Shown here: positions 37,856-44,100 of the stretch, in pieces
Position numbering within the stretch: the first letter of the stretch is position 1
How the letters are laid out: each line of letters begins with the position of its first letter
Assembly: GCA_963747375.1 (NCBI GenBank)
Contig: CAVVFL010000022.1
Coordinates: 620,001 to 684,000 of the forward strand
Direction of reading: 5' to 3'
Source of the DNA: Sva-07 sp963747375
GTDB taxonomy: Bacteria; Actinomycetota; Acidimicrobiia; Acidimicrobiales; Ilumatobacteraceae
DNA length: 64,000 nt
Notes under the pieces: generated by a model
Told to the model about the DNA's origin: nothing
What the model saw: only the letters and a program-made list of their open reading frames with translations
Databases searched by the model: none
Translations under genes and position numbers: made by a program

Positions 37856-39153
37856 TTCGCGCTCCTGTCGTCGATCGGGATCGATACCTGAACTCTGGTG
37901 CCGGTACCCGGCGTCGAGAGTACCTGCACCGACCCCCCGAGGTCCGCGGCCAACCCTGCGAGCGAACGAAGCCCGACGTGGCCCTCCTCGGCGCGTTCGC
38001 TCAACGTCTCGGTGGAGAAGCCCCGTCCATTGTCGTCGACGACGAGCTGCAACTTTCCGTCGACGACATCGAGCGTGACTCGGACCTCGGTGGCCGCCGC
38101 GTGCGACACGACGTTGCGGAGCGCCTCCTGCGTGGCCCGGTAGGCGAGGGCCGCTGCCTCCGGATCGATGTCGGTCGTGCCGAGATCCGCAACGAGCCGG
38201 GTCGCGATCCCCCGCGACGCGAGCGCATTGAGCAGATCACCGATCGCCGACTGCAGCCCCTCCTCCTGGAGATTGGCTGGGTAGATCTCCACCAGCAGCG
38301 ACCGCAACGACTTGATGCTCGTGCGGATCGCCGCCGACGCATCGAGCGCCTGCTGCGGAGAGACGGCATCGCTGCGGCCCTGTGCCGCGAGCGTGAGCGA
38401 CACACCGGTCAGCTCCTGGACGACACCGTCGTGAAGATCGCCGGCGATCCGTCGTCGTTCCGCATCCGACGCGTCGAGGGCGTGACGGAGGAGCCGCTCC
38501 TGTTCCAGCTGGCTGGATTGCAGGCGGCGTGCCATCGACCACGCCAACGGGATCTGGACGAGTTCGAGCACGATCAGCGCGCCGATGGTGATGGGGGCGA
38601 ACTGCGCCCACAGGTGACGACCGACGGCGGTGACTCCGCTGTAGCGGAAGTAGGCCTCGAACAGCAGCGGCGTCCCCGACAAGGTCTCTGCACGCGAGTA
38701 CACCTCGAGCAGCTTCGACTCGGATTCATAGCTGTTCTCGGGTTTCGACAGATCGCTCACCTCTGCCACTTGATCCCCACCGTTCAGAACGGCCAGTTCC
38801 TCTTGGTCCAGGTCGAACTGCTCGCCGATCAACCGTGGCTCGTCGGAGTACACGATGGTGCCGTCCTCGCGCCAGATCTTGACCCGCACCAGCGAGCCCT
38901 GCAGAACGAAGTCACGAACCGACGCGTCGACCCGATCGAGCGCCGCTCGGTCCATCGACAAGACATCGTCGTCCAGCAACGGCGCCACGATCCCCGACGT
39001 GCTCACGAACGCAACTCGCTTCGCCTCGTCGATGGCCTGCTCGGTGCCGACGCGGCGACTGGCGACAGCGGTGAGCATCACCACGAACACCAACGCCACG
39101 AATCCGGCGATCGCGAACCGGATGACGAAGGAGCCGACGGAGATCGGCTTCAC
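37852..39153 (-). CDS. Sensor histidine kinase 3
   Basis: About 433 residues from GTG 39153. Spans: FAIAGFVALVFVVMLTAV and ITIGALIVLELVQIPLAW. Extracytoplasmic domain: GTIVYSDEPRLIGEQFDLDQ, YESESKLLEVYSRAETLSG. H-box: DLHDGVVQELTGVSLTLAAQG. ATP-binding: LVVDDNGRGFSTE and GHVGLRSLAGLAADLGG, both intact. It is cotranslated with regulator 2. Clear paralogue of kinase 2 (shared VYADDPRLIGE and SESxLLEVY motifs) and more distantly of kinase 1. Confidence 0.9.
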   Translation of the reverse strand: MKPISVGSFVIRFAIAGFVALVFVVMLTAVASRRVGTEQAIDEAKRVAFVSTSGIVAPLLDDDVLSMDRAALDRVDASVRDFVLQGSLVRVKIWREDGTIVYSDEPRLIGEQFDLDQEELAVLNGGDQVAEVSDLSKPENSYESESKLLEVYSRAETLSGTPLLFEAYFRYSGVTAVGRHLWAQFAPITIGALIVLELVQIPLAWSMARRLQSSQLEQERLLRHALDASDAERRRIAGDLHDGVVQELTGVSLTLAAQGRSDAVSPQQALDASAAIRTSIKSLRSLLVEIYPANLQEEGLQSAIGDLLNALASRGIATRLVADLGTTDIDPEAAALAYRATQEALRNVVSHAAATEVRVTLDVVDGKLQLVVDDNGRGFSTETLSERAEEGHVGLRSLAGLAADLGGSVQVLSTPGTGTRVQVSIPIDDRSAK

Positions 39154-39233
39154 AAGTACCCGTCCTCGTTGATCCTGCACAGCACTCCCATCCTCGCCGA
39201 CACCGCCAGTGTGGCCGAGACGCGGCCGATGGA

Positions 39234-39253
39234 GCGGCACCATCTGGTGCCGC
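39234..39253. promoter_or_regulatory. Perfect dyad upstream of kinase 3
   Basis: Arms GCGGCACCA and TGGTGCCGC are perfect 9-bp complements separated by TC. The spacer is too short for a good hairpin, so a dimeric protein site is more likely than a terminator. It lies between the stop of Ser/Asp-rich gene 2 and the kinase 3 start, 81 bp upstream of the latter. Confidence 0.4.
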
Positions 39254-39291
39254 CCCATCGGAGGGGGTCGAACGATCCGATTGTCGACCGT

Positions 39292-39987
39292 TCAGTCGTC
39301 GCTTCCGTCGTGGCCGGACCGACTGCCACTGTCGTCGTCGCTGTCGTCTCGTCCCGAGCTGTCGTCGTCGGCACTATCGCCGCCGCTGCCTGGGCCCGAG
39401 CTGTCGTCAACGCCGTCGTCGCTGCCATCGTGTCCCCGACCGGAGTGGTCATCGTCACTGCTGTCGTCGTGACTGCGCCCGGAGCTGTCGTCGTCGATGT
39501 CGTCGTCATCGTCGTCGTCGACGCCATCGTGGCTGCCACTGTGGTCGGAGTCGTCGTCGTCGTCGACGTCGTCGGAGGCGACGCCGCCGGCACCCGTGCA
39601 CTCAGGGTCGTTTGCATGCTCGGCCTCGTCGCAGTTCCCGCTGACATCGTCCATGCTCGTGGTCGTCACTCCCCCGGCGAGCGTTGCGTCGCCGACAGAA
39701 GTGTCGTCACCGACGGAGTCGTCGGAGTCGTCCGGAACGGTGGTCGGAACGGTCACGGTGATCGGCACGGTCGACGCGATCGTCGAGGTGACCGTGACGA
39801 GCGGGGTGCCGTCGGCGGCGAGGCACTCAGGGTCTCCGGCGTGTTCGGCCTCGTCGCAGTTTCCCCGAACCTCGCCGGGAACCCGGTTGTCGTCGGGGGT
39901 ACCGTCGGATCGTGCAGCTGCGAGAGCAGGCACACCCAGTCCGAGTGCTGATGCGCCACCGATGATCCAGATCAGATGTCGATTCAT
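39292..39987 (-). CDS. Secreted Asp/Ser-rich protein 2
   Basis: 231 residues with a signal peptide (MNRHLIWIIGGASALGLGVP, ALAA cleavage). Two copies of the motif NCDEAEHA-x-DPEC occur (about residues 43-55 and 116-128), the cysteines possibly forming a loop. The second half is an Asp/Ser/Gly/His tract (DDDDDSDHSGSHDGVDDDDD). Strongly acidic, likely extracellular and cation-binding. Copy B of the 25-bp element lies 58 nt upstream of ATG 39987. Related in composition, not in sequence, to Ser/Asp-rich protein 1. Confidence 0.7.
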   Translation of the reverse strand: MNRHLIWIIGGASALGLGVPALAAARSDGTPDDNRVPGEVRGNCDEAEHAGDPECLAADGTPLVTVTSTIASTVPITVTVPTTVPDDSDDSVGDDTSVGDATLAGGVTTTSMDDVSGNCDEAEHANDPECTGAGGVASDDVDDDDDSDHSGSHDGVDDDDDDDIDDDSSGRSHDDSSDDDHSGRGHDGSDDGVDDSSGPGSGGDSADDDSSGRDDSDDDSGSRSGHDGSDD

Positions 39988-40044
39988 TGCAGTCTCCTTG
40001 TCGTGTTGGTGACACCATCAAGCCGCATCGGACGGGCCGCCCGC

Positions 40045-40069
40045 CAGTGGACCTAGGTACTACGACTCG
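40045..40069. promoter_or_regulatory. Shared 25-bp element, copy B (upstream of Asp/Ser-rich protein 2)
   Basis: Reads CAGTGGACCTAGGTAC then TACGACTCG; 21 of 25 positions match copy A at 34750-34774. The core ACCTAGGT is palindromic. It lies in the 102-bp gap between the lipoprotein gene stop and ATG 39987, positioned to control the Asp/Ser-rich gene. Confidence 0.55.
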
Positions 40070-40089
40070 ACATCCGCGCCGAGCGCCGA

Positions 40090-40635
40090 TCACTCGATCG
40101 CTTCACCGGCGGGGTTGACGGCGTACCAGTCGGGAAGACCGACCCCGTTCGTGTCGCCCGGAGCCTGATCGCCGGCGAAGTAGTACAGCAGGTGGCCGTG
40201 ATAGGTCACCTGGTTCGGCTCGATACCGTCGGCCGTGCCGAGCTCTGCGGAGTCGACACCGTCGCCACCCGTCGGGGTGCCGTCGGCCACGATCGGCGGC
40301 CAGTTGTCGGCACAGCCGCCGGTGCACGCGGTGGTGGTGCCCTCGTCCTTGGCGAACAGGTAGAGGGTCAGGCCGGCGGCGTCGACGAGATAATCACCGA
40401 GGGTCGGATCGGTGGCGACCATCACCGTTGCGGCGTCCGTCGCCGCGGGGGCGTCCGTCGCCGCGGGGGCGTCCGTCGCAGCGGGGGCGTCCGTCGCAGC
40501 GGGGGCATCAGGAGTGGTCGCAGCAGCAACCGGCACCGATGTGTTCGAGGTCGATGATGTGGAGTCGTCGCTACCGCACGCGGTCAGGACGACCCCGGCA
40601 GCGACGAGAACGGTCAGGAACTTGCGTGTGGTCAT
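40090..40635 (-). CDS. Lipoprotein with COG4315 (Lipoprotein_15) repeat, ECF-sigma target
   Basis: 181 residues. Lipobox signal: FLTVLVAAGVVLTACGSDD. An Ala/Pro/Thr/Asp linker with four DAPAAT units, then the COG4315 domain: YLVDAAGLTLYLFAKD, TTACTGGCADNWPPIVADG and VTYHGHLLYYFAGDQAPGD. GAGGAGAG precedes ATG 40635. A matched ECF promoter lies at 40663-40692, identical in form to that of the sigma gene. Surface-exposed; biochemical role of the family unknown. Confidence 0.85.
   Translation of the reverse strand: MTTRKFLTVLVAAGVVLTACGSDDSTSSTSNTSVPVAAATTPDAPAATDAPAATDAPAATDAPAATDAATVMVATDPTLGDYLVDAAGLTLYLFAKDEGTTTACTGGCADNWPPIVADGTPTGGDGVDSAELGTADGIEPNQVTYHGHLLYYFAGDQAPGDTNGVGLPDWYAVNPAGEAIE
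40432..40503 (-). repeat. Four tandem 18-bp repeats in the lipoprotein linker
   Basis: Unit GGCGTCCGTCGCCGCGGG on the plus strand, four in-frame copies; copies 3 and 4 differ from 1 and 2 by C to A. It encodes the DAPAAT spacer that distances the domain from the membrane, so copy-number change would alter linker length only. Confidence 0.9.
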
Positions 40636-40662
40636 GATTCTCTCCTCGTTTGGGTTCGTTGG

Positions 40663-40692
40663 ATATACGAACGAACGAGGTGCAGGGATTGC
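40663..40692 (-). promoter_or_regulatory. ECF-type promoter of the lipoprotein gene
   Basis: On the minus strand: -35 GCAATCC (40692-40686), 16-nt spacer ending TTCGTT, -10 CGTATAT (40669-40663). Same -35, same spacer length and same TTCGTTCGTA-AT block as the sigma gene promoter. The -35 lies just past the anti-sigma stop. The leader of about 20 nt holds the ribosome site. Confidence 0.8.
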
Positions 40693-40696
40693 GTGT

Positions 40697-41347
40697 TCAG
40701 TCGAAGGTGGCAGCCGCCACCACGTCACCGTCGGAGATGATGCGCATCGCCGTGGCGTCGAGCTGAGCGGGCTGGATACCGACGGCCCACACGCCCGAGG
40801 CGATGCCGGCGGCGTCCCACCATCCAACGGCCTCCCACGTACCGTCGGGTCGTTGCAGTTCACAGGTACGGATGCCTGGGCCCGGACGTGGCGAGTCGAT
40901 CGCGATGAGAACGTATGGCGTCGGTTCGGCGACCAACTGCACCGACCCGACCTCGGCGCCGGCGTCGGCCACGATGACAGCTGTCGCCGTCGACGGTTCG
41001 TCGGCGCGCTGGGCTGTCGCCAACACACCCGCAGCCACCATCACGCCCACCACTGCTGCGACCGCCAACCAGCGGACGCGAGCGGATCGACGAACCGGGC
41101 CGGCTGTGCGGGTGTCGAGCCGAGCGAGTGCTCGGCTCTCGAACCCCGCCGGTGGTTCGATCTCGGGCGCGATGAGCAGCAGTCGGTCCGCCACTGCGCC
41201 AAGGCTGTCGAGCAACGAGTGGCAGTGCGGGCATTGGCCGGCGTGCGCGAGGAGACGACCGCGCAACGGTTCATCCACCTGGCCGAGCGCCAACTCATCT
41301 GCGTGGGCGTCGAACAGCTCACATCCGATCGGGGCACGCTCGCTCAC
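40697..41347 (-). CDS. Zinc-binding anti-sigma factor (RskA-like)
   Basis: 216 residues. N-terminal ZAS domain with CELFDAHADEL and HAGQCPHCHSLLDSL (H-x3-C-x2-C). One membrane span (VRWLAVAAVVGVMVAAGVLA), then an extracytoplasmic RskA-type C-terminal domain: LVAEPTPYVLIAIDSPRPGPG, ELQRPDGTWEAVGWWD. Start overlaps the sigma stop by 4 bp. It should hold the sigma factor at the membrane until an envelope signal triggers proteolysis. Confidence 0.85.
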   Translation of the reverse strand: MSERAPIGCELFDAHADELALGQVDEPLRGRLLAHAGQCPHCHSLLDSLGAVADRLLLIAPEIEPPAGFESRALARLDTRTAGPVRRSARVRWLAVAAVVGVMVAAGVLATAQRADEPSTATAVIVADAGAEVGSVQLVAEPTPYVLIAIDSPRPGPGIRTCELQRPDGTWEAVGWWDAAGIASGVWAVGIQPAQLDATAMRIISDGDVVAAATFD

Positions 41348-41907
41348 GGCGCCACCTCTGCGACCGCAGCTCGAAGACGGCGGAGCCCGGTGCGGATACG
41401 CGTCTTCGCTGTGCCGAGCGGGATACTCTCGATCTCAGCGATCTCGCCTGCGGTGCGCCCGGCCAGCGTCGCGAGCAACACCGCCCGTCGCTGATCGACG
41501 GGCAGCCTGGCCAACTCGACGCCGAGGCGTCCGAGCTGATCGGCGTCGACGGCCGCCTGCTGCGGGTCGACGCCCGACGACGCGGGGAGGAGCTCGCTGA
41601 GCAGATCCGGATCGAACGGGATCGCGCGCCGCACGCGCATCGCGTCGATCGCAAGGTTCCGGGTGATCGTGAGCAGCCATGTCGCGACCGAGGCACGCCT
41701 CGCGTCGTAGGTTCCGGCGTGCCGCCACGCACGCTCGAACGCGAGCTGCGACAGGTCGTCGGCGAGCGCGGCGTCTCCCGTCATCGTGACCGCCAGCCCG
41801 TACACGCGGCGCTGGAATCGCCGGATGAACACGGCGGCCGCATCGGGCTCCTCGAGCGCGATCGCAGCAAGGAGCGCATCATCGGACAACCGATCGAGAT
41901 GCCGCAT
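41344..41907 (-). CDS. ECF sigma factor (SigK-like)
   Basis: 187 residues. Region 2: FIRRFQRRVYGLAVTMTGD, ALADDLSQLAFERAWRH, YDARRASVATWLLTITRN and AIDAMRVRRA; region 4: LARLPVDQRRAVLLATLAGRT and IPLGTAKTRIRTGLRRL. ATG 41907 is chosen because the promoter at 41915-41944 excludes the upstream GTG at 41949 and places the transcript start about at the ATG, implying a leaderless mRNA. The promoter matches that of the lipoprotein gene, indicating autoregulation. Confidence 0.88.
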   Translation of the reverse strand: MRHLDRLSDDALLAAIALEEPDAAAVFIRRFQRRVYGLAVTMTGDAALADDLSQLAFERAWRHAGTYDARRASVATWLLTITRNLAIDAMRVRRAIPFDPDLLSELLPASSGVDPQQAAVDADQLGRLGVELARLPVDQRRAVLLATLAGRTAGEIAEIESIPLGTAKTRIRTGLRRLRAAVAEVAP

Positions 41908-41914
41908 CACCACA

Positions 41915-41944
41915 ATGTACGAACGAACCGGCTCAGCGGATTGC
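41915..41944 (-). promoter_or_regulatory. ECF-type promoter of the sigma gene (autoregulatory)
   Basis: Minus strand: -35 GCAATCC (41944-41938), 16-nt spacer ending TTCGTT, -10 CGTACAT (41921-41915). The -35 resembles the CCATCC of SigK-type promoters (CAATCC, five of six). The start codon lies 7 nt past the -10, so a leaderless transcript is predicted. Confidence 0.8.
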
Positions 41945-41970
41945 ACCACTCCGCGATTCGACGGCCTCGC

Positions 41971-42438
41971 TCACGTCACGACATCGAAGCCGATGTACAT
42001 CCCGTTGCCGTAGTGCTCGGGCAGGTTGCAGACGAGTTGATAGGCGCCGCGCCCGAGCGTCACGGTCAGCGTCTCGGTCGTTCCCACGGGGAACTCACCG
42101 ATCTCGTCGATCACCTCGATGCCGTCGGCGTCCTCGGGGAAGTGGTCTCCCTCGATGGGGATCTCACCGGGTGGGATGTCCGTCTTCACGATCAAGAACT
42201 CATGTCCGATCGTGCCATCGTTGTCGATCGTGAACGTGACGTCGCCCGAATGTGCGACCGTCGAACCGACGTCGACCTGCCACTCCTGGACCGAGCCCGA
42301 GACGTCATTGCTCGGCACGATCATGCCCGGCGCATTGCTCCCACCGGACGGTGCAGTGTCGTTCCGGTCGACCCCGCACGCACCCAACGTCAGCACTGCC
42401 AACCCGAGCACGGCGCAATGCAGTCGTCGCCTCGACAT
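41971..42438 (-). CDS. Cupredoxin-domain lipoprotein
   Basis: 155 residues. Lipobox: GLAVLTLGACGVD. The mature part has the blue-copper pattern: VTFTIDNDGTIGHEFLIVKTD (first His in GHEF), then LVCNLPEHYGNGMYIGF with Cys, His and Met ligands in order. Likely an extracellular type-1 copper electron carrier. AAAGGGGG precedes ATG 42438. It lies directly upstream of the sigma gene, which has its own promoter; no copy of the ECF motif is seen before the cupredoxin. Confidence 0.85.
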   Translation of the reverse strand: MSRRRLHCAVLGLAVLTLGACGVDRNDTAPSGGSNAPGMIVPSNDVSGSVQEWQVDVGSTVAHSGDVTFTIDNDGTIGHEFLIVKTDIPPGEIPIEGDHFPEDADGIEVIDEIGEFPVGTTETLTVTLGRGAYQLVCNLPEHYGNGMYIGFDVVT

Positions 42439-42551
42439 GTCTGCCCCCTTTCAGTGGCGATGTCGCCACCCCATCCGTCCGACGGTCAGAGTAGACGATC
42501 GCGAGGACCCGCGTGGACCGATCGGGGCGCCGCCGCGACCGCGCCGATCGG

Positions 42552-43754
42552 TTACGTCGCCGAGATGGCGTCGATGAGTGGAATCACGTCGTCGCCGAGC
42601 TTGATGGCGTAGGTGTTGTGGTAGTGGTGCAGTGCCGGCTCGTTGCGTCCGAAGACGATCTGATCCAGCGCGCCTGCGTTGGCCGCTGTCTGCTGTGACT
42701 CACCCATCACGTAGTCCTCGTCGCGGATGATCTCGGAGAAGTTCTGCGCCACGTTGGCGATGAACTCGCTCACCTCGGCGGCCTCAGCTCCCTCGGCATT
42801 CGCCAACGAGGACTTCATGTAGAAGTCGACCCGGCTCACGTGCCGACCCGGATCGCCCTGCGCCGGATATGCGCGGACCAGGAAGCACCCGAACCGGAAC
42901 GGCATCAGGATCACGTTCGGGAAGATCCAGTAGACGGGCAGCCCCGCGATCGAGATGTCCCACTCCTCCTCGGGAAGATGCCGCATCTCGTCGATGTCGC
43001 GGCGACACAGGATCATGCGGTGGAGGTGACCGTCGTCGTCGTAGCACTGCACGTTGCCGTGGAAGGAGTTGAACAGCGTGTCCTTGTGCAACGCGGAGAA
43101 GTGGTACGTCTCGCCGAAGGTGTCCATCGCGAGCTTCCAGTTGCAGGCCGTGTCGTAGGCATCGCGATTGATCGGGATCAGATCGCCGAAGTTCCAGGTC
43201 GGGAACTCGTCGTTGAACCACTCCCCCAGCAGTTCGTCCAGATCGAGGTTCCCGTCGGGATCGGGGTGCACGAAGAGGAGCCCGTGACGTTCCTCGGCGG
43301 GCAGTGGGCGCAGGCCGAGGCACTCCGTGTCGATCTCACCGAAGTGCTCGGGCTTGGGTACACCGACAAGAGCACCGGCGGTGTCGTAGCTCCACGCGTG
43401 GAACGGGCATGTGAAGCGGCGCTTCGTGCCACGCTCCTCGGTCTCGACGATCGCCCCCCGGTGCCGACAGGAGTTGACGAAGGCCCGGAGCTGTCCGCCG
43501 GCATCACGCGTGGCCAGGATCGGTACCCCGAGGTCGTTGTTGGTGAGGAACGCGCCGGGTTCGGGAAGGTCGCCGGACAGCCCGACGCACTGCGGACTGC
43601 CGAGGAAGAACTCTCGACGTTCACGCTCGGCCCGTTCGGGGTCGGTGTACACCGAGGTGTCGAGCCGCCGGAGACCGCCGGCATCGACATTGGTGCCGGC
43701 ATCGAGATGCGCGATCAACTGCTTCATGAGACGAACCTGTTCCGAGTGACGCAT
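42552..43754 (-). CDS. Rieske aromatic-ring-hydroxylating oxygenase, alpha subunit
   Basis: 400 residues from ATG 43754. Rieske 2Fe-2S ligands: CRHRGAIVETE and CPFHAWSYD (CxH...CxxH). The mononuclear iron domain has DTFGETYHFSALHKDTL (ExxxHxxxxH type), WIFPNVILMPFRFG and a C-terminal YVMGESQQTA. Only the alpha subunit is present; reductase and ferredoxin must be encoded elsewhere. Substrate unknown; similar proteins act on aromatic acids, quaternary amines or sterols. Confidence 0.85.
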   Translation of the reverse strand: MRHSEQVRLMKQLIAHLDAGTNVDAGGLRRLDTSVYTDPERAERERREFFLGSPQCVGLSGDLPEPGAFLTNNDLGVPILATRDAGGQLRAFVNSCRHRGAIVETEERGTKRRFTCPFHAWSYDTAGALVGVPKPEHFGEIDTECLGLRPLPAEERHGLLFVHPDPDGNLDLDELLGEWFNDEFPTWNFGDLIPINRDAYDTACNWKLAMDTFGETYHFSALHKDTLFNSFHGNVQCYDDDGHLHRMILCRRDIDEMRHLPEEEWDISIAGLPVYWIFPNVILMPFRFGCFLVRAYPAQGDPGRHVSRVDFYMKSSLANAEGAEAAEVSEFIANVAQNFSEIIRDEDYVMGESQQTAANAGALDQIVFGRNEPALHHYHNTYAIKLGDDVIPLIDAISAT

Positions 43755-43881
43755 GGATGGAGTCAACTCCAAACCGGACCTCGCTGTCGACCCTCGCCTC
43801 GATCGCTGCACCCGAGCGCCGCGACGACCTGTTCACGGCGACGAAACGTGCGAGCAACACGGCGTGCGTACGGTCGCCGAC

Positions 43882-44004
43882 ATGGCAACTTTCCCAGCAG
43901 CAGTGTTCTACGAGCGGCCGCCCGTGAAGGCGACCCCGGTCAAGACAACGCCCGTCAAGCCGACACCACCTCGCCAGACACCGATCAAGCCGATCCGCTA
44001 CTGA
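43882..44004 (+). CDS. Possible 40-aa TPxK-repeat peptide in a 345-bp intergenic region
   Basis: 43755-44100 lies between the Rieske gene and the transporter. The only coding candidate is MATFPAAVFYERPPVKATPV followed by repeats of TPVK/TPIK and ending IKPIRY. No convincing ribosome site. The repeated T-P-x-K pattern is unusual for random GC-rich sequence, but the peptide is unproven. No terminator is obvious in the rest. Confidence 0.3.
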   Translation: MATFPAAVFYERPPVKATPVKTTPVKPTPPRQTPIKPIRY

Positions 44005-44100
44005 CGGCGCGCGGCGGCGCCCGTCAGCGTCGTCGCAATCTGCGACAACCTGCTCCGATCCGTCGAGCGGTGATCGCCCCCGGCTAGGTTGCGCAGCGAC

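Noticed and set aside
41908..41949. Upstream GTG start of the sigma factor at 41949
   Set aside because: The matched ECF promoter lies inside this stretch, so transcription starts downstream of that codon.
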